DNA from: Ancylostoma caninum
Lineage: Eukaryota > Nematoda > Chromadorea > Rhabditida > Ancylostomatidae
Reading direction: 5' to 3'
DNA: 64,000 bases
Assembly: GCA_037903475.1 (NCBI GenBank)
Contig: JBAJFG010000035.1
Location: 868,001-932,000, forward strand
Shown here: positions 25,101 to 37,700 of the stretch, one piece after another
How positions within the stretch are numbered: the stretch's first letter is position 1
How the letters are laid out: every line of letters starts with the position of its first letter
Notes under the pieces: generated by a model
The model's input: only the letters and a program-made list of their open reading frames with translations
What the model was told of the DNA's origin: nothing
The model's database searches: none
Position numbers and translations under genes: made by a program

Positions 25101-27884
25101 GATTCTGTAGACAGTTTTATCAGGATTATTTATTGCTAAATTTGGATGCATCATTGGTATTGGAAGAAACTACAAACGTCTAAGACTTTCCAAGACGTTT
25201 ACCCTTCTGAATTAGTTTTTGGAGTCGATCTTTGTGTGGCTCAGTAGTTGTGATACTGATTTCAGGACATTAAATTACTTTCCATCCATTATCACTAAAT
25301 TTGGCATTTCGGATTAATTCTGCCAGAAAATGCCGTGAAAACTTTGTGCCTACCCATGCAATCCAATCTAGATGTGGGTAAACTCTACTAGGTATAGGTT
25401 AATTTAGCTGGATATATTTAGTTTAAGCTGATTTTTATGAGCGTTTATTGGTCGAACTAATCTCTGAGTTCGTGTTTGATAGGTGATAAAGTGAAGCTCT
25501 CTTGAAATTCTATCCTAAATACTTCAATTACAGTAGTGCCCATAACACTTGCGAGAGAAAAAAGGAACCAATGGAGACGGTTTAATTCGTTGCCGACGGA
25601 TTAATCGCTAACAAAATGTCACAGAGCTGCAAATTCTTTCAAATTGAAGCTTTTGTTAATATCAGCACACTTTTGGAATGCTTTTCAAAATTAGGTTTTA
25701 ACAATATATAAAATCACTTGAATTATGGACTCATGAAAATCTTTTCTCTAAAAATTTGGGACTAGAGCAAATCCCTATTCCGCAAGAGACCATTCTAAAG
25801 GTTTCCATCCACAATACATGGTCCTCTACTATCATTCCCTTATCATCAAACACCACTTTGTTCGTTTTTTCTTACATTATCTATTCACGTCACTCTCTTT
25901 CCTTACCACTCAATTTCCCGAATTCCAGCATTTTCTCCACTGATGCTGACTAAGCAAAACCACCGGCTGTTCCGAGAAATTTCCTCTGCCCCTGAGAAAC
26001 TCGCCCTTTTCCCCAATAGAAGCGTCGAGGCTGCTGTGCACTAATTCAATGCAATAGCCGTCGTCCGGAAGGGGGATTAGCAGTAAGCCTCGCGTTCGCT
26101 GCTCTTCCCAAGACGAGCCGTTAGCAGAGTGATGAACTGACCATTTCCCTTCATTATCTCGAGTGCGTCAAATGATTGTGTGCCCCCCCCCCCCCCCCCT
26201 GCAAAACAAAGAATTCGTGTAGTGTACGTTGAGACAAATCGAAGCAGATGGCGATGAGGAGTCTGGAAAAAGCGCTGAGCGATGGAAAAACTTTTGTGAT
26301 GTATCACATGGTTGAGTCATTGTCCTGGTCGCTATACGATAAACATATGTTTTTCGCCGATGAAACTCTCGTGAATCATGGATTAGAAGAAAGAAGAAGT
26401 GCATCACGAAATGTGTCCAGCAGTGAAACTACGACCTTCTCAGAATAGCATACGAGATTGCTTAAATTCTCAACTGTAGCCAATAAAATAACGCCGCTCT
26501 CAATGGTTTTCCCAGTTACGGAAAAGAGGAAATATTCCAGGCTCTTGGATTCTGTCGAGTGTTTGGTAAATAACTAAAGTAAAGGCTGTTCCGGAGTTCA
26601 GAGCGGACCTGTCGTTCCACAGTTTATGCTGGATCACAGTACTAAACGAAAGAACGACCATCGATGTCGGTCTGAGCGCATGTGTTTTGGTTTGGCTTTG
26701 GCACCGTGGAATGCGAGGAGTTATTAGACATCAATTTTCTCTACTGACAATTATCAATTTGCAAGTCCACTTTTTAGCACAGCTTTTTCAGAACTTTCCA
26801 GGACGTCCGAGCTCTATAAATGTCTCATAAATGCCCATTTAGCATAGGACCTATGTTTCGCACATTTCATCTGCAAAAACGCACCTCCTTTAATCGTCTT
26901 GCGTCGCTTGCATCATAGAGTTCGTTTGGAAAAAAATCCATGGATTGTGGATACATCCTAGTTTTTCTAAGGTGGCGTCCCATTGCTGTAATAAAGGCAT
27001 TCCTCGCGTGGAAAAAAGTGTTCTCGACAGTCCGGGAAAAATCTAGATCCCGGGCGAATGTGAGAATAGGTGGAAAGGTGCAAAAAGCATGGAATATGCG
27101 TTGTTCGGCTTTTTAGGGCAACAGTAAGTTTGAAAGTGTTTTGCCACTAATATCCAATCATTTTTAAGGGAATTATATCCAGTGAACTCTCTGGGAGATA
27201 TGTAGGAGTTAAAAAACGATAACCGGTAGCCTCTTATGCTGTTAGGGTAAAGGATTGGTTTGAAAAATGTGTGCAATGGGAGATATGTATGCATTGAAAA
27301 GAAATCTATTGAGAGCAATTGTTTTTATGTCTATTCATTCGGTTATTATTGGATCAGAAGTGTTTTTTTTTCAAGCTGGAAATGACGCTGTTCTTGTGCA
27401 TGAACTGCTAAGCTGAAAGCGGTTTCCTTTTCTCAATTTGTCATTGCAAAACTTATATTTGTAAATTGAATTCTAGTCCCTTAGTTAAAATCATGCCCAT
27501 ATACAGCGGGCTGCCTCCGGAAGCCTCGCGCGGATCCATGGATTTTAGATATGTTATACTTTATAGTATTTAGTATTTCACACACCGTTGAGTTGCCTCA
27601 GGTTGTCGCATAGGGATATAAAAATCGAGGAGGTGACAATAGGAGAGGAAAGAGAGGGAAGAAAAGTGAAAACACACAACATCGAGAGATTTTCCTTTCC
27701 GAGACCTCCGTGAAAACTCGTCGTATCCCTGCAGCAGCCGACTCGTCACATTTTCAGGAACTATGACATCAATCGCGACGAGAAGGTGTTGTGCTTCTTT
27801 GACTCGTTCTCCACGTTCCTGACTGAAGAAGAGACTTGGGCGCGGTCGCACGAAATCAAGCCGACGAACCGAAAAAAGCCATAA
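4154..27884 (+). CDS. RAPGEF1: C3G/RAPGEF1-type Rap guanine nucleotide exchange factor, multi-exon
   Basis: Exons: 4154-4235, 4875-4939, 5066-5170, 5371-5555, 5615-5732, 7323-7415, 7807-7934, 8107-8159, 8552-8712, 9277-9405, 10431-10464, 10971-11092, 11347-11485, (11899-11999 tentative), 13945-14158, 14698-14804, 14876-15013, 15095-15231, 15314-15502, 17259-17333, 17411-17495, 19049-19132, 19230-19319, 22855-23054, 23400-23552, 27758-27884. All junctions are GT..AG and in phase, giving about 1037 residues. The N-terminal helical part (VEVALRYLQ; LVQLLRCTD) matches the C3G regulatory region. The middle holds one proline motif (PVLPPRKHVVEYMQ) like the Crk-binding sites of C3G, which number several in vertebrates. 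RasGEF_N starts near residue 659 (VRGGPRDALIVHATE, EAFLVTYRTF). The catalytic RasGEF domain starts near 790 (SPNLVAFTEHFNN, FIKIMK, GNFNSYLALLSAL, LQDLTFVHAGN). It should load Rap GTPases with GTP downstream of adaptor/tyrosine-kinase signals. The start and exon 14 are the weak points. AATAAA at 28595 is a possible poly(A) signal. Confidence 0.9.
11486..13944 (+). other. C3G intron region with one tentative exon
   Basis: The upstream exon (ending 11485) leaves phase 1 while the exon at 13945 opens in phase 0, so at least one exon must lie between them. The best candidate is 11899-11999: acceptor TCCATCAG, frame VDEKIGKDCSKRSF, donor GTTAGT. Its phases fit exactly and bring the whole coding length to a multiple of three. 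It has no recognised similarity. The rest of the interval shows nothing coding. Confidence 0.4.
15503..17258 (+). other. C3G intron within the RasGEF_N coding region, no features seen
   Basis: This 1.76-kb intron separates the two halves of the RasGEF_N domain (donor GTGAGA, acceptor ATTCCAG). I see no gene or clear transposon terminus in it. Short AT-rich direct repeats occur near 16990-17040. Confidence 0.6.
17496..19048 (+). other. C3G intron within the RasGEF coding region, no features seen
   Basis: This 1.55-kb intron lies between the exon ending SQLFHLIE and the exon beginning PAELLWWAQEQDE. It is AT-rich with no convincing coding frame, RNA gene or repeat terminus. Confidence 0.6.
19320..22854 (+). 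other. Long C3G intron holding a candidate inverted-repeat element
   Basis: This 3.5-kb intron separates the exon ending in FIKIMK from the exon beginning with QLRRLGNFNSYL, two segments that are contiguous in all RasGEF domains. Several open frames of 60-150 codons occur on both strands, but none resembles a known protein. An inverted repeat pair at 20169-20205 and 21812-21850 suggests an inserted element. Confidence 0.6.
20169..21850. mobile_element. Candidate intronic element bounded by 37-39-bp inverted repeats
   Basis: The segment at 20169-20205 begins GCACTAGGCGACAACGGG and the reverse complement of 21812-21850 begins with the same 18 bases. Similarity continues to ACGAGAT with a few mismatches. 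The 1.68 kb between has no recognisable transposase. No clean target duplication was seen, so this may be two independent repeat copies rather than one element. A related core, CGCCTAGTGCTGCGCC, occurs again near 45585. Confidence 0.35.
23553..27757 (+). other. Last and longest C3G intron (4.2 kb), repeat-bearing
   Basis: The intron splits a TG|G tryptophan codon (exon ends KMKRW; last exon begins NYDINRDEKVLCFFDSF). It holds three of the long poly-C tracts of the window (24134, 24910, 26183), a TTTA microsatellite near 23650, and AT-rich unique sequence. No open frame in it looks real. Confidence 0.65.
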
Positions 27885-30800
27885 ATTTCCACTCCACCCC
27901 CCTCCTGCGACTTCGCCGCCACGTACCGGAAATGGCGGTTGCAGCCAGTGTTCCGCAATTACGAACATATTTAGATATTTTACATGTAAAAATGTTTTTT
28001 CGTTTCAAGAAATGCCATCATTCTGACTCGGTTCAATTTGTGTTTATTTATGACGCTTATCAGTCTTGTTTTGTCTAGTCACTAATATCCTGACATTGCT
28101 GCGTTACGTAGGTGCGTTTGTACATGCTCTAATATTTTTTGCTTTAATTTTCTGTTTTTTACTACTCTTTTCTCCCCATCTATCCCTCTATCTCTACTGC
28201 TTTCCTACTGAACTTCTTCAGCACCAGAATTCACGTATCATTCTTGTGCTTTGTTATTTTTTGGAGTTTTTCTCTCTCTAAACGTACTTTAATTATTTGT
28301 CTTCCATTTTTTCTTACATCCACTCAGTTTTATGCATATTTCGCTGACAAAATCACGTGTTCATAATTAAGTTACCCATATTTCGATTAGAGTTATTGTC
28401 GCCTAATCAATGTGTGAGTCGTTAAACTAGTCGCGGTTAGATGCTTATTAGATTTCACTTATTTTCGTCGAGTTTAATTTTTTCTTGGACCGCTTAACAG
28501 TGTTCAGGAATTTTAGAGAGTATGTCAGATGTCTGTTACGAATTATGATTATTCGAAAAATCTAAGCTGTATTTTGCCTTGGGCGAATAACAGTAATAAA
28601 GTTGTGACGAGGGATTTTTTCTCATCATAAAAGTTCTATAGATTTTTAGTGACATTATATCTGCAATTCCCAATTCGTCTTCATTTGGAATTTGTCTCCA
28701 TTTGGAAATGCATAGGTATAACAAGTACATACATATAATTAGCGACAGTACGTTGCAAAAAAAAACTAAAATACCTGTTTGTTGCCATTTTGAAAAAAAA
28801 AATGTTCTCTCCTAGAGTGGCAACGAGCAAGTTCAGTGTATGACCGCGATTCGTGACATTACTCTGCGCTAGTCGCGGTGTCTGAGCAGTAATCAGCCGA
28901 ATTTACGCTAACGTTTTGCTCATTATGACCGAATGAAATTAGTAATGGAAAACTACTTGCATTCTAATATGCGGGAGATTGTTCACGGAATGAAGTTCTC
29001 GCGCAGTGAAAGCTATAGTCAATCTCATTAGGGAAAATAGTTGAAGAGACATTAGGGAAAGAGAACGCAGGAAAGTGCGTGATATTCAAAGAGGCTGCAG
29101 AGAAAGGCAGACAGAAGGCACAAGTACTCAATTAGCGTCGCTTTTAAAAGAAATTAGCGCAAAATGTAGGGTAAAAAGTGCAGTAGCTAACATTTACTAA
29201 CATTTAACAAGCTGAAAACTACAGCTTCTCCTTAAAAACACAGGTAAAATAATAAATTTCGACGAGGAAAGGAAAAAACACAAAAAGAATAAATAGATCT
29301 ATTCTGTCTTCTGAGATGTCGCAATTATTTAGCAGCGCCCTGGAAGTCCGATGATACTGCGAAAACTATAAACTACTCTATTACCATCTTATTTCCCTCC
29401 CGTATCCTTACAACTTTTCTCTCTCGTATCCCTACCTGGAGTATGCTGGTAGTGGATAAATAGACCATTTTTTCTCCAAACACATCCTAAAAATTAGTGG
29501 CGCAGCTGAAAATCTCAGAGGAATATTTTTTACAAGATGCTTCACGATCCAGAATGTTGCTTAGAGCTGCATTCTTTGAAAGCTCTCATTGCGGGTGAAT
29601 TGGTGCGAAAGTTGTCAGGGAAAGTTGTGTTTGGGTGCAAGGGGCTTCACTCCTTTTCCAAACTGAATACGGCAGAATCTCCAAAAGGGGTCCAGATAGG
29701 GGAAAGAAATTGGTAAAAGTGGTACACCACTTACCTCACCGTCTGTAGATCTTTCAAGTTCATAAGCTGAGGCGGCATATTCCCTGCTCCTTGTGTCTCT
29801 GAAATTGGGAATTGGCGCTTATTTCGCTCCTTGTCTTCGGGAAAAATTGTTCATCTAAGCGAATACATTTCAAATGATATCACTCCTTGAAAACACTAGC
29901 CATCAGTGACTCATCGCTTTCCTACAGACCCGACAATCACTTGCCTTACGAGTTGTCGGCGTTTCTGTGAAGTGCCAAAAAAGAAGTGTGAAAGTTGTCA
30001 CACTCTGACGCCTACCGTTTGAGTAAACAAGTAATAAAACTGCTCTATCCTGACATTTTCTGCAAATCATAGGGAATCGCCCAAAGCCGTAGGCTATTCT
30101 TTTTTTCTAACGTCTTCTATCTGGTTTGAAGACGGAGAAGCTCGTTAGAGGGCTGAATAATAGAAACAGCGGAGTGACTAAGATTTTGTTCCATCTGGAC
30201 TGGTATCCATTAAAGTTCCAAGCACATGTGTCATTACATCGCATGACTGGCCTTTTTCTATGATGACTGCTGTAATCATTGCCTTATCATTGTTCTTAGG
30301 AATAAAGCAGGTCTATTTCCATTTTTTTCCTGGAGAAAATTGGAAAATTTCGTGGATAGTGGGGCTAAAATTACCTTCCCAGATGAACATTGTTTTGGTC
30401 TATCCATATTTCCTACGTATCTGTGGGAGACCCTTAAATTTTACGACCTAGCATTTCTTAGGGGTTGGTGTAAGTTGTGAATGATGAATTGCGAGTATTT
30501 CTTATTCTAAGGACCACACAATCCAGTGTCATTCTCTGGATCCATGACGATTTAGAAAATCCAACGCATCCGAAGAGGCTAGGACATTGTTTACTGAGTG
30601 ATGAATAGTAAGTACTTCAGTCCAACAGCAGTGAGGACGATTTGGCAAACATCCTCCTGCTCTTTGGCTTTCTGGAAATTTTCATTGAGGAAAGTGTCCT
30701 TTTCCTGGATCCGAAGATTGAGTATTAACGGTTGGTACAACCACTGGCGATAGAAGTCCCATAAGTCATATAGATACGTACGCCCTTTCCAGAAATAATG

Positions 30801-31680
30801 ATGAGGATCGATTACGCTCTGGCAGTTACCAGTTGTTACTAGTTTCGAAACGTTCCATACCACCACGGCTCGGCGTCACCAACCTGATTTCGTGCAAAAA
30901 CGCCATAACCTCAATCCCAGCTACGGCTTGCGCGTATTAAATCGACCTCATATCCGTTCCTCTTTCATCGCGTTCCTCTTCCTCACTGTTCTCGCTTCTC
31001 CAAAGGTCATCCGCACTGTTCGCCCTTACAGATCACTCTCAAGACTCGGCCGTGTGAGTCATTTTTGTGCTGCCGCTATCATCTATTCAAACATAGACCT
31101 CACTCGGCGTCTCTGACCGTCTCGTACTCTCTCTGCATGTCTGCACTCTGGTCGTCGCTCCACAACTGGTTCCACCGGCTGCATCTCGTCCTCGTGCATG
31201 TGCTGGCGTGATGTTCAACGTTAGTAATTACGTGAACAGCTGATCTGAGGCGATTCCCTATATGCTGTCGTACGAGCTACTTTGTTTTTGTTGATTACTA
31301 TGTGATTTGTCTGTTTGAATCCCCTACTTTGCCCCGGTGTTTGTGTAAACATGGCTCGGATTAAGTGAGCGCGTCTGGATCTGGATAGTTCGGATAGTGC
31401 CTCGGGGCGAGTGCGTTTGTCTTGCACTGTTGTACGGGCGTGAAAACTCGTCAATCGATTATCGCGCTGTCCCTGATACATTGGCCAGAGCTGATATGCA
31501 TGTTGGATGAGTCACTGACCAGCATGAGTCCACTCGTTCCTGATTCGTGGAACACTGACCGCGAGTGTTTGAGTGTTCTCCATATTTTCCGTCGTTTTCT
31601 TCCCCTCAACCGACAATATACAATCGCATTTGTGACACTTTGCCCTCTATTTGCACTAGTTTTTCACTGACACTTTACAG
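27885..31680. other. Intergenic region between the C3G and RICH genes
   Basis: After the C3G stop (27882-27884) comes a probable 3' UTR with AATAAA at 28595-28600. The remainder shows no supported gene. One minus-strand frame at 30591-30866 has a protein-like composition (HHYFWKGRTYLYDLWDFY) but no family I recognise and no convincing splice partners. Moderately GC-rich sequence at 30900-31560 may hold the RICH promoter; I can point to no specific element. Confidence 0.5.
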
Positions 31681-31705
31681 TTCTGAATGCCGCACAGTCT
31701 CTATT
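31661..31705 (+). promoter_or_regulatory. Probable spliced-leader trans-splice acceptor for the RICH gene
   Basis: A pyrimidine-rich tract ending TTTTCACTGACACTTTACAG (31661-31680) lies 25 bases before the ATG at 31706. No upstream coding exon is in phase, and the ATG begins a sequence similar to the N-terminus of RICH-type BAR proteins. This geometry fits nematode spliced-leader addition to give a 25-base leader. An upstream non-coding exon joined by cis-splicing is the alternative. Confidence 0.5.
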
Positions 31706-34700
31706 ATGGAGAAAGCTAAGAAAGATGTTGGGCAGAAATTTCGCCGTATCAAGCACAACCTAGTAAAGTGAGTTTGATTATCTCATACGTACACATCGCG
31801 GCGGATTACAGACGCTCATGTAATCGCTACGGGACCGTGCGCTCTCATTTGTGGCGTGGTCATAATTTTTATGCATTTTCAAAGTTTTTTTTTTCAAACA
31901 TCACCTTTTTCTCACAAGGTGGAAAGTTCAGACCGGTTAGCAAACTGTCTTAATGTAATCTGCAAGCGTAATGGTTTCATACCACCCTCTGCATATTAAA
32001 AATCGACACTGATGAGTGGTTCGACGTTCGATGGACCCGGATAACCTAGTTAATTGCCTTCATTATAATTATATGTGGGTCAAATTTTTATCTTACGTCC
32101 GGGAATTACGGTAAGACCGTTTGCTAGGGTCGGTCTGAACTTTTCACTTTGTCTTTTTCTCCATCATAACCCCCTGCTTTATTTTCACTTTTGCAGCTCA
32201 ACCAAAAAAGATGACGATGATGACCTAAAGATTGTGAACGCCCTCGAGCATCGCAACCAGAAAGTTATCAGCGCTGTCACTGCATATAGAAAACACGTAT
32301 CAAATACAGTTAAAACGGGACTGCGTGAAGAGAATGTCGACAAACGCAGGGTACGCAATTTTCCGTCAATTTTAGTTTCATTTCTTTTGTTCTTTTATGT
32401 ATGCTTGCACTTTTTTAATTTCTTGGTCAGTGATTGATTGAAGCGATTCAGTCCACGAATCGATTCCAGAAGAAGCTCGATGAATTTTCGCTGTGTGCGG
32501 AGTTGCGTGAAATATCGACGGAGCTCGAGGTGCTGCACACCACTTGTCTGCATAAAGTTATCCAGAAAATCAGTCAAGCACTACAAGTTGTCGTGGACGA
32601 GAAGGTACGGTCATGTTTGGTGCTATCGATCAGAATAGATGTTTCGATCCTCGTTTCTTCCTGTAAATGTCGCGCGGGAGGACAGGAGATCACCCGAACG
32701 CCGTTGTTTTCTTCGCATCATTGGAGCGCGTTTTTATCTGCAGTCGCCGAAAAGGTGATCAAATTTCACCGATTCGAAATAGGCCATTGTAACACGAATC
32801 CACCCTATGCTGCGTGAAAATCTTTGTCAATGTTTTTTTGATATTCACAAAAAGATTGAGCGAACATGTATGCCGACTAGCGGCTGTTTAAGAAAATTAG
32901 GTCCCCAGAGAATTCACGGCTAATTCGTGAATTCTACCTGCGATTCCATTGTTTCCTCGGGTTTGTTGCTGAATAGGTTTGAAAACGGCTGCGAAACCAG
33001 TTTCCGGCCCTACATTAACGCCGACAAAACTGCGAAAATAGCAGTCACCAAATCGTAGGTATTTTAGTCCTGGGAAATTGTTCGGATTTCCTTATAGTCT
33101 ATGCAGTTATATTCGTATCCTAGCTAACCCTGCAGCTGCATGTTCTTTCAATGTCTTCTCTTTGCGGTCCAGCTATAAGCTCAGCCACGAAAGCGTGTAC
33201 ATTCAGGAAAAAAACTTCTACTACAGTTTTCGTCATCTCATCGAAGTCCCCTATCGGCCTATTAAATCTGGAATCCATCCCATTTCCATACTCCTATACC
33301 ATCATTAACGGCTTGTATGATTACTTCGTGAATTTTTTTCATTCACAGCCGTAAATTTTACGCTCGCTTTCACACATGTTACGGTAGAGTTACTTTAAAA
33401 CTGAGAGCGCATTTGCTGTAATGCTTTCCTAGTACACAAAGCCGCGCCGCATCAATGTATCGTAAAGAAACGAGGTTTTCTTTAGCCTGACGTCTCATGA
33501 AGTTCACTTTGCAGAGCACGTCAGCTGCTGCTGTCATAAACTAAGAGTGGCGTTGATTTCTGTTCCGTTTCTGCAGGGCGAACTCATTTGTTTGCAGGTT
33601 AAGCACGACATGATGATTGAGAAACGAGTTTTGGATGATTTGGTTCAGTTCCAAGACATGGAAAAGGCTTTATGCAAGAGTCGGGAGCGATTGAACAACG
33701 CATTCACCGGTGAGATTGCTTTTAGTCAACGGATATTGCTGTGGATTTGTGGTTCCTGGTGGCACTCGAGTTCATCAATTTCATTTCCTCCTGTAGCACT
33801 TAGGATTCACACCGATTCTCATTTTCTATTTGATTCGAAATCCAAAGCAAACTCACTCCGTCATAACGGAATGCAATTCACTACTTTTTTTCTGGTATAG
33901 CATTTCTTTTTGATTTGGTGTGGAAAATTAGTGTAAACTGTCTACACAGTTCCCAGACGCTTTCACCGGGCAGGCCGACGTCCCGTGTGGGCTTTACTCT
34001 ACCATAAATCGGAACGAAAAATTTCAACTCTTTTTTGCATCGTTAAGCTTTGATGTTTATCTGTTGGCATATTGCCGGTCCATTTTATTCCATGACAGGT
34101 CGAAACACCGTTTACTTTTCATTTTCACAGTAAGGAAACCGGCTTACGCTCAAGTAGTTTCTTCTTTCACTCTTACATGAGCTTTGATTTCCATAGCCAA
34201 GTGGAAACCATGGCTTAGAGCCGGTCACGGAAACTTATGCGCATGGTTTTTTTTTAGCATCCTTGATATGAATTCATCGTTCTACGAGTGTGTTGCCAGG
34301 GTTTTACTGTGGGGCATATTCATGCCACGATTTTTTGCTGCAGATTTCAATGGAGTTTCCTTCTGCAAGAGTTGTTTTCCTTGATGGAGGTGAATAAATC
34401 ATAAGTGGAAAGGTAGAACGGTACAAGTCTATCCATACAATCCTCCACCATCTGAGAATCTAAGACTAGTTCCTTCTCATATTGAAAGTCGAAAGTGCGT
34501 AAATCGACATCTGCTACAATACCCTACAGCAATCAAACGACTTTTTGATTTTAATTAGAGCCATCATTTTCTTTCACTGTACTATTCTCTACGTAGATGT
34601 GGACATTGCTAAGAAGGCATTGGAGAAAGCAGATAGCACAAGCAGCAACATTCCTCAGCTTCAGGACACCCTCGATGCTGCTCAGCTGAAGCTTGAGAAT

Positions 34701-37700
34701 CAAAAGGTCGTTTAGACCCATCATTTTTTGACACCATCATTGATATGCTGAGGAATTTTACAGGATAACACCATCACCGATGTGTACTCTTTGGCAGCAA
34801 AAGAGCAAGAAATCGCAAAGGTTAGTTTCCGTCTGTATACTTGTGGTTATTCAAGTAGCTGCATGTTATTTACCCGAAAAACCTGCTGCCATTAGTGCCC
34901 ACTCACTTGTTAAGAGCGTATATTATGCTTAGAAGTGGTAGTCAAACTAGTATAAAGTTCGTGGTTGATCTAGTTCCTGAAGGATGTGCTTGCCTGAAAT
35001 TCTGCTTTCTCCGCAGCTAGGATGTGGGCATGTCGTTAGGGTTCTGAAGTAATAAAATGAAAGAAAAAATAGCGGGATATTCAGCACAATTTGCTCCTTA
35101 GGTGTTTACCGCTTTACTGGAAGAGCAGCTAGAATATCATCGTGTCGCGATGCGGACGCTTGAGATGGTTTTACCAGAGATTCGTCGCGATATTGGTGAG
35201 TATGGGTTCATATTTGCTTCAGCTTATTTGTAGACTGTAGACTTGTAATTTTTGCTTTTTCCCCTTCTATTCTTTGTGACGTGTTTTTTTCCAAATCCTG
35301 CCAATTCAATTCTTTTCCGAACATTACAACTTCTAAGAACATGTAACGATCGAATTGAATCTAGATAATGCTCGTCCGCGTCCGGTGTTCGGTGTCGACC
35401 TCACCGAGCATCTTCGCCATACTCAGGGACGTGTAGCTGTTGTGTTAGAAAAATGTTGTTCTATGCTCAGAGCAAGTGGATTCACCGAGAAAGGTAATAC
35501 CTTACCTCACCAGTTTCTTGTAATGTATAGAGATCGCAGCTTCTTGTCGCTGCTGCTGGGCTCTCTCCGGTTTTTTTTTTCTTTCAATGTTATTGTTCGA
35601 ATGTCTATCTCTCTTCACAGCTATTGTTGCAATGCTTGGATTATCTTCTGGCGTCAAAGGAATAAAAAAATACCTTCTCTTCATACTGTTTCACCCGAAA
35701 GAAGTCTTCTCAAAAATGTTTACTTTGAAATTTTTTTTTCTTGTACGGAGGGTTTTTTTACTTCCTTTGAAAGGTTTTCTATGGAAATTATGTTCATATT
35801 AAACGATTGCAGTCTTTTCCTTTGTCCAATTGCAAGGATCTGTTAGAATTAGACCCATATGCCGCAAAAGTGTAGCGATCTGTGTAAGGATTGAAATCCT
35901 TGCGGAAAGTCCAGTGCAATTTTGGTGTTAATTTCCTTTTTTTTAACTAGAATCAAATGCTATTCACATTGTATCTGGTCCAGTAGTATACTCCTGTTGT
36001 GGGTTTCTTCGTTTCGTCTTCATTTCATTTCGATTCGTCTTCATTGCATTTGGATTGCTTTAGGTTTGTTCCGAGTTAATGGAAATAACACGAAAATCCG
36101 CAGGATGAAGGCGGCCTTCGACGCCGGGCAGATCGATGTGAGGCAGCACGATTTTCCCAAAGTTTTTGCGGTTGTTTTTTTTTTCTTCAGCAATCAGGAA
36201 TTCATATGGTTTCAGGTTGACGAACGGGCCTATTATCTGGATCCGCATTCTGTTTGTAGTGTTTTAAAGAGCTATTTGAGGGAATTACCAGATCCTCTAC
36301 TTACTCATCGGCTTCATAACGAATGGGTGAACGCTGCAAAGTTAGACATTTTTGTTGTTTTGTTGATCACGGTTACTGGATAAGTTTTATTCGCCGTTAT
36401 TGAATTATTTACATTTAGGTTGGAAGATGAAGCGAAACTGCAAGCATTTGAGCGTTGTATTGGTGAACTTCCAGCTTGTCATCGGCACAACCTCACCTAC
36501 CTCATCAATTTTCTCTCGGAAATGTTGCAGCATCAAGAACAGACAGCGTTGGTGTTCTTTTTTTCTGAGTAATATCTAAAAATTTACGATTTGCCATCAA
36601 TTCTAAAGCTATTTGCTTTTTCTCGATGTGGAGGATTAACCCAAATTCCGTCTCTATTTTTGTGCTCAAGTTGATTTGCCGCTTATCAAGACTTTTTTCT
36701 AATTTTTTGTCGCACTTTCTCTTTTCTTTCCTAGTTCTAATGTAACCCTGACTTTGTTTGTGGTGATATAATTTGTAACTCTTCTCTAATCAGTTTTATG
36801 CCGTTAGTCTGATTTTATCTCAATTTCAGTATGAATTGTGGTAATCTCGCTATTGTATTTGGCCCGAATCTTCTGGGTGGTGATATAGATGGGAACAATG
36901 CTGTAGGTACTAAGGTGTGTTGGTTTGTATTAGCATTGTTATATGTTTACTTTTTCTTGTTGCAAAGAAGCCAGTTGCTGAAAACTTTGTTCAGATTGTC
37001 GAAACGTTATTGAAACATGCGTCGAGGCTATTCGGATGCCCAGTAGTTAATAACGGTAATGGTGGCGGTCACCAGGCAGCTGGGCGATCTCTCACCGTGG
37101 ACACCAATTCACCTCCGAAGCCTGGACAGTCGAGGGAAAGGTAGTTTTTTCGTCTTTTCTTCCGTTCACTTCTGCAGTTCGAAAGGTTGACTTGCTGGTT
37201 ATTGGCTGCGGTTCTCACTAGAACTAGAGGTAGATTGTACACGAATGAGTGAACGTCGAGCAGTTGCAGTGCGATAGTAGGCCACTTACAACAGCAGGAT
37301 TTTGTTGAAAATATGATTTCTTGGGGAGATGTGGGGACTAAGTCCCAGTTGGCTGCTTTGCAAAAGCCTGTCCTGGTTTGCTTTATCGATAACATTTTTG
37401 TGGTTTAGCGTGTAGCCTGGGGTGACTTAACTCTCATAAAATAACAGCGGCATGCCTTAAGGAGCGTTTTTAAGCATTGTTGTTGCTGCATGCCTCATAA
37501 AAAGTTGGTGCGTACTATGTTTGTATGCTTCAGGTCGGAATACGGAAGCATTTCATCCTGGGGCACCTCACCACGAGGGAGACCAAAAGAACGGGCTCCC
37601 CCTCCTCCTTATGTCACACCAAAGACGGGTAGGTTCTGATTTTTTATTGCTTTGATTATTTTCAAGTCTTCCCTCTTTTCAATACATTATCTTCCAAAAT